In this document: piece by piece, positions 1-5,771 of the stretch
Layout: each line of letters opens with the position of its first letter
How positions within the stretch are numbered: position 1 is the first letter of the stretch
Assembly: GCA_035943195.1 (NCBI GenBank)
Contig: DASZCK010000213.1
Location: 1 to 5,771, forward strand
DNA: 5,771 nt
From: DAIDKA01 sp035943195
GTDB lineage: Bacteria > Pseudomonadota > Gammaproteobacteria > Steroidobacterales > Steroidobacteraceae
Reading direction: 5' to 3'
The notes under the pieces: model-generated
Database searches by the model: none
What the model saw: only the letters and a program-made list of their open reading frames with translations
Told to the model about the DNA's origin: nothing
Made by a program: the position numbers and the translations under genes

Positions 1-1407
1 GCCATTGGAGTTGGCCGCCGCCACTGCTGAGGAGCCGGCCGCAACCGACCCAGGACCGTAGGCGCTCCAATAAGGCAGCACACTGTTGTTGCTGTTGAGG
101 GTCAGGCCGCCCTGATAGTTGTTGGTCGCACCGCCATAACCCACGTCGGCATCGATGTCGCTGTAGCCATTGTTCGGGTTGTACTTGGAGGTCGACGTGT
201 CGGCGTCCAGTTCCATGGACCACTGATCGTTGACCGACCATTGGACGTTGATTCCGGGAGTATTCGTGACGATGTAATTTTCGGCGATGAAGGCGTTGAA
301 ATCGGTCGGCCCCGTGGTATTGAAGCTGGTGAGGGTGCCGTTGCCGTCCTGAGTTGCGCCCGGGAACGATCCGAACCAGGTGCTGCGCTGCCAGCGCGCG
401 TCGTGCTCGTTGTCGGATGAGTAATTGTCATCCAGGGTCACCAGCACGTTTTCCGTCGGACGATACTGGATGGCAACTCGCCCGTCCTTGTGCCGCGAGT
501 CGGTGTCTTCCAGGTACATCGCCATGTCCTGGGGATACCAGGTCGGCACCGCGCTGTTGGCGGTGTACTTTGCCGCCGTGGCTGCGTCACCAATCAGCGC
601 GCACCCGGACCCTGCGGGATTGGAAGCAAAGTTGGAACAGGCCAGATGCGTGCCCTTCCAGCCCACGATGTCCTGGTGGTTGGCCTGGATGTGGTAGTCC
701 AGGTAGTCGCCGTTGATGAGGATGCCGAAGGTATTGTCGGCGAAGGTATCGCTCAGCTGCGCGCCAAAGCCGGGCCTGACGCTTTTGGCAAGCTGGTAGT
801 CGTTGCCCTGGATCTGCACCTGGGCGTGCGCCCCCGGATTGTCGAGCGGGTTCGGGAACTTGACGTTGATGGTGCCGCCGATGGTGCCCGAAGAGAGGGA
901 CATGTCCGGGGTCTTCAGGACTTCGACGCCGCTGACGTAGACGGCGCTGAAATCGGAGAAATTGAAGGTCTGACCGTTACCGGAGGCGATCGGCCGACCG
1001 TCGATCAGCACCTCGTTGAATGAGGCGCCGAATCCGCGAACATTGGCGCCCTGCGTCATGCCGGTGGCCGTGGGTGCGCCCGCGGAGCTTTGATAGTTGA
1101 GGCTGCCGCGGTTGACCGTGATGCCCGGAATGCGCGCGATGGCATCGCCGATGTTGGAGTCCGGGAACTGCCCGATGTCCTCGGCGGAGATCGCGTCCAC
1201 CACGCCGATGGCGGCCCGCTTGATTTCCATGCTCTTCTGCAACGAGGCACGGATACCGGTGACGACCACCTCCTGCAGCGGCTCGTCGGACGAAGTCGCA
1301 CTGGCCGGCGGTGCGGTCTGCGCAAAGAGCGGGGTGCAGACGGCTGCCGCCGATACACCACCCAGGATGGCGTGCACGACGCCACGGATCTGTCTATTCG
1401 AACTCAT
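1..1407 (-). CDS. TonB-dependent outer-membrane receptor, N-terminal part (runs off left edge)
   Basis: Energised by TonB-ExbBD, such receptors import large or scarce nutrients across the outer membrane. The 469 codons are open to base 1 with no stop, about half of the 900-1000 residues usual for this Xanthomonas/Caulobacter-type subfamily. Residues 1-29 look like a Sec signal peptide (cleavage after LFA). EVVVTG at 46-51 is the TonB box, followed by GIRASLQKSMEIKR. The plug has VVDAISAEDIGQFPD (69-83), NIGDAIARIPGITVNR (85-100), NVRGFG (122-127), EVLIDGRP (132-139), VEVLKTPD (161-168) and GTIGGTINV (174-182). Barrel strands rich in Asn, Asp and Tyr follow. The ATG at 1407 gives a normal signal peptide but has only a weak ribosome site; an in-frame GTG at 1416 lies 9 nt after GGGGAG and could be the true start. 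LacI-type operators upstream suggest a sugar or glycan substrate; this is inference. Confidence 0.95.
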   Translation of the reverse strand, partial: MSSNRQIRGVVHAILGGVSAAAVCTPLFAQTAPPASATSSDEPLQEVVVTGIRASLQKSMEIKRAAIGVVDAISAEDIGQFPDSNIGDAIARIPGITVNRGSLNYQSSAGAPTATGMTQGANVRGFGASFNEVLIDGRPIASGNGQTFNFSDFSAVYVSGVEVLKTPDMSLSSGTIGGTINVKFPNPLDNPGAHAQVQIQGNDYQLAKSVRPGFGAQLSDTFADNTFGILINGDYLDYHIQANHQDIVGWKGTHLACSNFASNPAGSGCALIGDAATAAKYTANSAVPTWYPQDMAMYLEDTDSRHKDGRVAIQYRPTENVLVTLDDNYSSDNEHDARWQRSTWFGSFPGATQDGNGTLTSFNTTGPTDFNAFIAENYIVTNTPGINVQWSVNDQWSMELDADTSTSKYNPNNGYSDIDADVGYGGATNNYQGGLTLNSNNSVLPYWSAYGPGSVAAGSSAVAAANSNG

Positions 1408-1425
1408 GTTCTTCACTGGCAACTT

Positions 1426-1431
1426 CTCCCC
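1426..1431 (-). promoter_or_regulatory. Candidate ribosome binding site of the TonB-dependent receptor
   Basis: The minus strand reads GGGGAG here. It is 18 nt from the ATG at 1407, too far for normal use, but 9 nt from an in-frame GTG at 1416 and 3 nt from an in-frame TTG at 1422. It therefore favours the GTG start, which would add three residues (V-K-N) in front of MSSNRQ. The ATG itself has only GAAG directly upstream. Confidence 0.4.
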
Positions 1432-1615
1432 AATACTCTTGCGACATTTTTGCGACTGACCGAACGTCGGCAACAGCGATGCGCAACTGGCGCACGACTG
1501 GTCCCACAATTCCTGAAATCAACAGCGGACCGTGAAAGAGGCCAAGCCTTGAGCGAAACGACATGTTTGGCCCCCCTGATGCCCGCGATAGCGAGTAGCT
1601 GTCCAATACCGAAAT

Positions 1616-1627
1616 GGTAGCGCTACC
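1616..1627. promoter_or_regulatory. LacI-family-type operator, downstream site
   Basis: GGTAGCGCTACC is a perfect 12-bp palindrome with the central CG typical of LacI/GalR operators. On the minus strand it lies just after the predicted transcription start of the receptor, at roughly +6 to +18, where a bound repressor would block the polymerase. LacI-family control of sugar-uptake TonB receptors is established in Xanthomonas and relatives. The regulator is not in the window. Confidence 0.75.
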
Positions 1628-1639
1628 TTCTTAGCCGGG

Positions 1640-1669
1640 AGTATACGCATGGTTGTAAAGTCAAATCAA
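1640..1669 (-). promoter_or_regulatory. Probable sigma70-type promoter of the TonB-dependent receptor
   Basis: On the minus strand, TTGATT (1669-1664, four of six matches to the -35 consensus) is separated by 18 nt from TATACT (1645-1640, five of six matches to the -10). Transcription would begin near 1633, leaving a leader of about 226 nt before the ATG at 1407. The promoter sits between the two LacI-type palindromes, which supports its position. An overlapping TTGACT is only 13 nt from the -10 and was not chosen. Confidence 0.6.
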
Positions 1670-1678
1670 CAACATTTT

Positions 1679-1690
1679 GATAGCGCTATC
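1679..1690. promoter_or_regulatory. LacI-family-type operator, upstream site
   Basis: GATAGCGCTATC is a perfect 12-bp palindrome differing from the downstream operator only at the second base of each arm (GATAGC versus GGTAGC). It lies just upstream of the predicted -35, centred at about -51. Centre-to-centre distance to the other site is 63 bp, six turns at 10.5 bp per turn, so both would face the same side of the helix. This fits cooperative binding or a repression loop. Confidence 0.7.
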
Positions 1691-2170
1691 CTGAGCGCGC
1701 CTGGGCGTTGTCAAATCAATTGCGCGACCGTCTCACAGCGGCCGCGCCTTGACCGCTAACTGGCCCAGATCAGCTGTCCGCTGGTCGGATAGAGCTGCCC
1801 AGGGCTTGGCTGCTACGAGCAGTCGCCCGGATGCGTACGGCGCCTGCTCGCCAAGACTCCGCTGATACGAATCTGCCGAGAAAAAGCCTCATCGCCGCTA
1901 TGGCCTCGGCCGATTTGATAAATCAACAGTTCAGCCAAGCCTCAGTCAGCCACCGCGCCTGTCGTTCGTCCACTTCCTGCCGCGGCGTCGATGCCGGGCG
2001 AGTTTTTCATTGGCGTGGGTCGCCGAAATCCTGCCGGGCAAAGGCAGCCGGGGCCGCGTCCGTTTAAGCCGGCTCATCGATTCGCGTTGCAGAATTGCAA
2101 CATCGGCGGCGTCGCCGCGCCCGGACTGTCGCACCCGCCGTACGGGATCCCAATTCATAGATAACGCGGG
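1691..2170. other. Intergenic stretch without a convincing gene
   Basis: These 480 bases separate the end of the second repeat-protein gene from the receptor's control region. Open frames exist on both strands, but none has a ribosome site, a recognisable product or a credible composition; the reading at 1946-2158 minus is an Arg-rich shadow-like protein. Small inverted repeats occur: GTTGCA/TGCAAC around GAAT (2086-2101), CTGCT/AGCAG (1810-1822) and TTGAT/ATCAA (1915-1926). None is followed by a T-run, so no intrinsic terminator for the upstream operon could be called. A second copy of GTCAAATCAA is at 1710-1719. No tRNA, IS end or CRISPR was seen. Confidence 0.6.
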
Positions 2171-3223
2171 CTACTGGCGCATCAGGGTCAGCGGAATGGG
2201 CATCGGCGGTTGGCCGGGCGGACCCTGCAACCACTGACCGGCAATGCTCTTGCCCGCGAGCGTTCCCTCGAACTGCGCGGGTGGCACATTCATCTTGAGG
2301 GTTAGTTTTCCGGCCGCCAGCTTGGCGTCGGCGATGGGAATTCCCTTCACGCCCTGGTCAGGGCTATCGATGAAACCGACATACTGCCCGGCCGCGTTGA
2401 CCTCGAAACGTACCACGATGGTGATCGCCCCACGGGGCCCCGTCAGCTTGCCCGACCAGCTGCCGGCCACCGTTGCAAATTCCGGGGCGGTCATCTTTAG
2501 GATGTATACGGTCGAGGCGACGTCGCCCCGCTTCAGGTTGATGGCCATGCCTGGGAGCGGAGTGCCGGCCTGATGCCACGTTCCGGTAAACACCCCATTG
2601 GCAAACGTCCCGTGATACGTGAACGCCCCGCCCGGCGCCCCGACTTTGAACTCGAGCGTATTGTCCGTGAACGCGATATCCGTCAGCGCCGGCTCGCCTC
2701 GTTCAGGTTGCTCCGGTACGGACAGAGTGCCGGCCAACTCGCCTTTGTCATTGACTTTGAACCGTATGAGGAACGTCACGCTCGGACCCGGAACCGGGAT
2801 GGGTCCATGCCAGGCGCCCACCAGCGTGCTGATCGCGGCCTTGCTGAGCTGCGGTTTCTGGTACGCGCTTAGCACCAGCGGCAGCACACCTCCCGGCTGG
2901 GTCCAGTGGCCGTCGAACTTGCCGTCCTTCAGCGTCCCTACGTACGAACCGCTGAGCGCCGCGACGTTTACTTTCAGTTCATTGCCGTTGAAGCTCACCG
3001 AGCTCGCGGCCATGTTCTTGATGGCCGGATTGTCCGGTGAGTCCACCACGGCGGCATAGCCGCCGTCGGGACGTTTCGAAAACGTGAACTGAATCGTCAG
3101 GGTGGTCTTGGCATCGACCGCGAGCTTGCCCTGCCAGGGGCCGCTCAGGACCTGCTGCGCAACCGCTTGGTTTCCGACCAGCGCGGCCAGCAGCAGGGCG
3201 GCGCACAGGATGCGGCGCGTCAT
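2171..3223 (-). CDS. Secreted protein with three ~95-residue repeat modules, copy 2 (unknown function)
   Basis: This 350-residue product has a Sec signal peptide, MTRRILCAALLLAALVGNQAVA, with likely cleavage after AVA; the mature chain has no cysteine. Cys7 lies too early for a lipobox. Three modules follow, at about 26-118, 134-230 and 251-348. Each opens with a W-x-G motif (GPWQG, GAWHG, GSWSG), has alternating hydrophobic strands, and closes with GTL or GTF...G.W.Q and a Pro-Leu strand. Modules 1 and 3 carry SPDNP or SPDQG; module 2 has SVPEQ instead. A beta-barrel or sandwich fold is likely. Similar single modules occur, from memory, ahead of alpha/beta hydrolase and beta-lactamase-like domains, but no catalytic domain is present here. 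The start at 3223 was chosen over an upstream in-frame one because it begins the signal peptide and overlaps the preceding stop as ATGA. No Shine-Dalgarno precedes it, so translation probably depends on coupling. Role unknown; periplasmic or exported. Confidence 0.88.
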   Translation of the reverse strand: MTRRILCAALLLAALVGNQAVAQQVLSGPWQGKLAVDAKTTLTIQFTFSKRPDGGYAAVVDSPDNPAIKNMAASSVSFNGNELKVNVAALSGSYVGTLKDGKFDGHWTQPGGVLPLVLSAYQKPQLSKAAISTLVGAWHGPIPVPGPSVTFLIRFKVNDKGELAGTLSVPEQPERGEPALTDIAFTDNTLEFKVGAPGGAFTYHGTFANGVFTGTWHQAGTPLPGMAINLKRGDVASTVYILKMTAPEFATVAGSWSGKLTGPRGAITIVVRFEVNAAGQYVGFIDSPDQGVKGIPIADAKLAAGKLTLKMNVPPAQFEGTLAGKSIAGQWLQGPPGQPPMPIPLTLMRQ

Positions 3224-4257
3224 TGCCGGGTCAGCGTCAGCGGCATGGCCAGCGGGCCATTGGGCGTCGGCTGGCTCCACTGTCCGGTGATGGTCTTGCC
3301 GGCGAGCGTTCCCTCGAACTGCGCCGGTGGCGTGTTCATTTTAGCGGTCAGCTTGGTCGCCGCCAGGTCAGCTTCGGCGATGGGTAGTCCCGTCGCGCCC
3401 TGGTCGGGACTGTCCACAAAGCCGACATACTGCCCGCCGGAATTCAGCTCGAAGCGCATGACGATGGTAATGACGCCGCCGCCCGGGCCTTGCAACTTGC
3501 CCGTCCACTTGCCGGCCACAGCGGCAAATGCCTCGGCACTCAGCTTCAGTGGAAATACCGGTTTGGCGACATCCCCCTTCTTAAGGGTCACGGCCAGCGG
3601 AGCCGGTGCGCCAGTTTGCGTCCAGGTGCCGACAAAGGCGCCATTCGCAAAGTCGGCGCTGTAGTGTCCCCCCACGCGCGGTATCTTGAAATCAAGCTTG
3701 TTATCAGCGAACTGAATGTCCGCCATGGGTAGCTCTTGGCCTCCCTGTTCCGGGACCGAGAGTGAGCCGGTCAACTCACCCTTGGCGCTGCGCGCGAACC
3801 GCGTCACGAAGGTGAGCGTCACATTGGGGATCTGCACCGGTCCGTGCCAGGCGCCTGTGAGCGTATCCATCGCAGCCTTGCTCAGCACGGCCTTCTGATA
3901 GGGGCTCAGCACCAGCGGCAAGGTTCCGCCTGGCTGGGTCCAGTGCCCGTCGAGCTTTCCATCCTTGAGAGTTGCGGCATACGAACCGCTGAGTGCCGCG
4001 ACGTTCAACTTCAGCTGACCGGCTGTGAAGCTCACCGCGCTCGCGGGAACGTTCTTGATGGCCGGGTTGTCCGGCGAGTCCAAGACCACTCCATAGCTGC
4101 CGTCCGGATGTTTCGCGAACGTAAACTGAATGGTGATGTTGGTCTTGGCATCGACCGCCAGTTTCCCCTGCCAGGGGCCGCTCAAGTCCTGCTGCGCAAA
4201 CGCCTGGCCGGTGGCCAGCGTCGCGAGCAGCAGCATGATTCGCAGTAATTTGGTCAT
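3220..4257 (-). CDS. Secreted protein with three ~95-residue repeat modules, copy 1 (unknown function)
   Basis: This 345-residue product is a close paralogue of the next gene; the first module matches at well over two thirds of positions by eye. Residues 1-21 form a Sec signal peptide (MTKLLRIMLLLATLATGQAFA), and the mature chain has no cysteine. Modules lie at about 25-117, 133-225 and 247-343, with Trp29, Trp137 and Trp251 in W-x-G motifs and Trp106, Trp212 and Trp327 in G-x-W-x-Q motifs. SPDNP (61-65) and SPDQG (283-287) mark modules 1 and 3; module 2 has SVPEQ (167-171). The start at 4257 has an excellent ribosome site (GAGGAG, 7 nt away) and begins the signal peptide directly; an earlier in-frame start would add 12 unlikely residues. 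It lies 32 nt after the permease stop, which suggests co-transcription and perhaps a periplasmic partner of that transporter. No enzyme motif was seen; a binding or structural role is a guess. Confidence 0.9.
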   Translation of the reverse strand: MTKLLRIMLLLATLATGQAFAQQDLSGPWQGKLAVDAKTNITIQFTFAKHPDGSYGVVLDSPDNPAIKNVPASAVSFTAGQLKLNVAALSGSYAATLKDGKLDGHWTQPGGTLPLVLSPYQKAVLSKAAMDTLTGAWHGPVQIPNVTLTFVTRFARSAKGELTGSLSVPEQGGQELPMADIQFADNKLDFKIPRVGGHYSADFANGAFVGTWTQTGAPAPLAVTLKKGDVAKPVFPLKLSAEAFAAVAGKWTGKLQGPGGGVITIVMRFELNSGGQYVGFVDSPDQGATGLPIAEADLAATKLTAKMNTPPAQFEGTLAGKTITGQWSQPTPNGPLAMPLTLTRQ

Positions 4258-4264
4258 CGGCCCT

Positions 4265-4270
4265 CTCCTC
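4265..4270 (-). promoter_or_regulatory. Ribosome binding site deciding the start of repeat-protein copy 1
   Basis: The minus strand reads GAGGAG, 7 nt before the ATG at 4257. This strong, well-spaced site fixes the start there rather than at the upstream in-frame codon at 4293. It lies in the 32-nt gap after the permease stop. No such site precedes copy 2. Confidence 0.85.
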
Positions 4271-4289
4271 AATATGGTGAACGGCTGGA

Positions 4290-5771
4290 TCATTCTTCCC
4301 GCAGTGCATTGACCGGATCGGCGCTCGCTGTCTTATACGACTGCAACGCCACGGTGATGAAAGCCACGCCGGCGGCCAGCACCGCCGCCAGCACGAACAC
4401 CAGCGGATTGATGCCGGTGTGGTAAGAGAAATCCAGCAGCCACTTGTCCATGGCGAAGTACGAAATCACCGCCGCCAGCACCGAAGCAATCGCAACCAGC
4501 AGCAGGATGCGCTGGGCCAGCAACATGATGATCTGGAAGGCGGTGGCCCCCAGCACCTTGCGGGTACCGATTTCGCGACTGCGCTGTTCGGTGGTGAAGG
4601 CGACGAGGCCGAAGAGGCCGAGGCAGGCGATGAAGATGCAGATCGCGGCGAAAATTCCGATCAGCCGCGTCAGGTTGTGCTCGGCCTTGTACAGACTGTC
4701 GAGCTGCTGATCCAGGAACTCGAATTCGAAGGGGTGCCGCGCATCGGCCTGGCGCATGATCCCCTGCACGAAGTCCAGGGTCTGCCGGACGTCGTCGCCT
4801 TTTATGTTCAGCACCAGCAGTCGCTGGACGGATGGTCGGGCGGATTGCGGCAGGCCACTGAAATCGTCGCTGATGGGCATCAATGCGAACGGTTCGATGA
4901 TGGTGTGCAGGGACTTGAAGTTGAAATCCCCGACCACTCCGATGACGCGGGCCGTCAGCCCGCCCGCCTGAATGCGCTTGCCCAGAGGCTCGGTCCAACC
5001 CATCTTGTGAACCAGAGTTTCATTGACCAATACCGACACACCGGTGTCGGTGAGCAGGCGCTGGGAAAAATCGCGGCCCTTGACGATCCGCATGCCCATG
5101 GTGGGCACGAAGTCGTTTGCCACGCCGAAGTGCGACACCGACACGGCTGTCGCCACCCCATTGTTGTTGTCTGCCTGCACCACATTGATGGGCGCTGCTC
5201 CGCCCGGCAGCGACTCCGCCTCGGTGACGCCCAGAATGCTGGCATTCCTGCCCAGCTCAGTGCGGATGGTGGCGAGCTTTTCGACGGTGCTGGCGCCGCG
5301 CAGTGTCACGACCAGGCGGTTCTCCTTCTGGAATCCGAGCGGCCGGGTGGCGATGTAGTGCATCTGCGCCTGCATCAGCAGGGTGCAGGCGATGACCGCC
5401 GCGGAGATCGTGAACTGCAGCAGCACCAGGACCTCGCGCATGCGCGCGTGACCCTTGCCGGCGCTGTATCGCCCCGTCAGTGCCGATAGCGGCGCCCAGC
5501 TCGACAGATACACCGCCGGATAGATCCCGGCCAGGAGCCCAACGAGGACGCCCAGCCCCAGCAGTGCAGCCAGCAGTCCGGGGTCATGCAGGAAATCCAT
5601 CGTCACCAGCCCCTCCATGAGCGAGTTGATGGACGTCAGGCGCAGGACGACCTCTACGATCACGATTCCCAGCACCAGTGCAATCAGCGCGAACAGGATG
5701 GCTTCGCCGAGGAACTGCAGTGCCAGGGACCCGCGGCTGGCACCGAGGATCTTGCGGATGCCCACGGACCG
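4290..5771 (-). CDS. MacB/FtsX-type ABC transporter permease, C-terminal part (runs off right edge)
   Basis: The 493 residues visible are the C-terminal part of a permease with two FtsX domains, usually about 800 residues. The first FtsX domain ends here: IRKILGAS at 5-12, then membrane helices near 22-42 and 66-90. RMREVLVLLQFTISAAVIA (110-128) starts the second half as a transmembrane anchor. About 140-360 form the extracytoplasmic MacB-like domain, containing GMRIVKGRDFS, VLVNETLV and ARVIGVVGDFNFKSLH. The second FtsX domain has helices near 370-394, 417-440 and 454-477, with EQRSREIGTRKVLGAT (395-410) as the cytoplasmic loop expected to contact the ATPase, and ends ADPVNALREE. Such permeases work with a LolD/MacB-like ATPase, expected outside the window, and move or release substrates on the periplasmic side rather than importing them. 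Substrate unknown. The two secreted repeat proteins follow in the same operon. The codon at 5765 is an internal GTG, not the start. Confidence 0.93.
   Translation of the reverse strand, partial: RSVGIRKILGASRGSLALQFLGEAILFALIALVLGIVIVEVVLRLTSINSLMEGLVTMDFLHDPGLLAALLGLGVLVGLLAGIYPAVYLSSWAPLSALTGRYSAGKGHARMREVLVLLQFTISAAVIACTLLMQAQMHYIATRPLGFQKENRLVVTLRGASTVEKLATIRTELGRNASILGVTEAESLPGGAAPINVVQADNNNGVATAVSVSHFGVANDFVPTMGMRIVKGRDFSQRLLTDTGVSVLVNETLVHKMGWTEPLGKRIQAGGLTARVIGVVGDFNFKSLHTIIEPFALMPISDDFSGLPQSARPSVQRLLVLNIKGDDVRQTLDFVQGIMRQADARHPFEFEFLDQQLDSLYKAEHNLTRLIGIFAAICIFIACLGLFGLVAFTTEQRSREIGTRKVLGATAFQIIMLLAQRILLLVAIASVLAAVISYFAMDKWLLDFSYHTGINPLVFVLAAVLAAGVAFITVALQSYKTASADPVNALREE

Larger units (their letters stand above)
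2171..4257 (-). repeat. Tandem gene duplication (two head-to-tail paralogous copies)
   Basis: The two repeat-protein genes are direct copies at the DNA level as well. A block in module 1 (3104-3120) recurs identically at 4141-4157, 1037 bp away, and a 23-nt block in module 3 (2256-2278) recurs at 3302-3324, 1046 bp away. The change in offset equals a 3-codon indel in module 2. Each module matches its counterpart in the other gene better than its siblings in the same gene, so the internal triplication came first and the whole-gene duplication later. Confidence 0.85.

Noticed and set aside
490..1023. 177-codon open frame on the plus strand
   Set aside because: It is antisense to the TonB receptor plug and early barrel, which match family motifs residue by residue; no ribosome site or recognisable product.
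1587..1600. Possible third LacI-type half-site (GATAGCG)
   Set aside because: Only one arm matches; the other arm (AGTAGC) does not complete the palindrome, and the spacing of about 29 bp to the next operator is not helical-phased.
1831..2067. 78-codon plus-strand frame in the intergenic region
   Set aside because: No ribosome site, product rich in Ala, Arg and Ser without motif, and another plus-strand frame (2010-2237) runs into the downstream gene; neither looks coding.
2086..2101. Hairpin GTTGCA-GAAT-TGCAAC as terminator of the repeat-protein operon
   Set aside because: The stem is only 6 bp with two G-C pairs and there is no T-run after it on the minus strand; it may be chance.
1946..2158. 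70-codon minus-strand frame just downstream of repeat-protein copy 2
   Set aside because: No Shine-Dalgarno before its start, a very Arg-rich product typical of random GC-rich translation, and no resemblance to a known small protein.
4419..5489. 356-codon open frame on the plus strand
   Set aside because: It lies wholly antisense to the permease gene, its product is rich in Gln, Asp and His with no family resemblance, and the opposite strand encodes a clear membrane protein. It is a shadow frame of GC-rich coding DNA.

Overview
The window reads as chromosomal DNA of a GC-rich Gram-negative bacterium. Three things point to a proteobacterium, perhaps of the Xanthomonadales/Steroidobacter kind: an outer-membrane TonB-dependent receptor of the Xanthomonas/Caulobacter type, Sec signal peptides on secreted proteins, and LacI-type operators in front of the receptor. 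This placement is inference; there is no rRNA or marker gene to confirm it. All four recognised genes lie on the minus strand, so transcription runs from high to low coordinates.

Right part (4290-5771): the C-terminal 493 residues of a large MacB/FtsX-type ABC transporter permease with two FtsX domains. Its N-terminus lies outside the window. After a 32-nt gap with a strong Shine-Dalgarno come two paralogous secreted proteins of 345 and 350 residues (3220-4257 and 2171-3223). The two overlap by 4 nt (ATGA). Each has a Sec signal peptide followed by three copies of a ~95-residue, Trp/Gly-marked, probably beta-rich module, with no recognisable enzyme motif. Spacing suggests one operon: permease, then the two repeat proteins. 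Their function is not recognised.

Middle part (1408-2170): about 760 bases with no convincing gene. The half next to the receptor holds a probable sigma70-type promoter on the minus strand (1640-1669), flanked by two perfect 12-bp palindromes, GGTAGCGCTACC (1616-1627) and GATAGCGCTATC (1679-1690). Their centres are 63 bp apart, six helical turns, which fits a LacI-family regulator that occupies both sites and may loop the promoter. The predicted leader is about 226 nt. The other half (1691-2170) has no clear content.

Left part (1-1407): the N-terminal 469 residues of a TonB-dependent receptor (signal peptide, TonB box, plug, first barrel strands), running off the left edge. LacI-type control suggests carbohydrate uptake. 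The permease/repeat-protein operon and the receptor are neighbours on the same strand but are probably separate transcription units. The most unusual element is the tandem pair of triple-repeat secreted proteins behind an FtsX-type permease.
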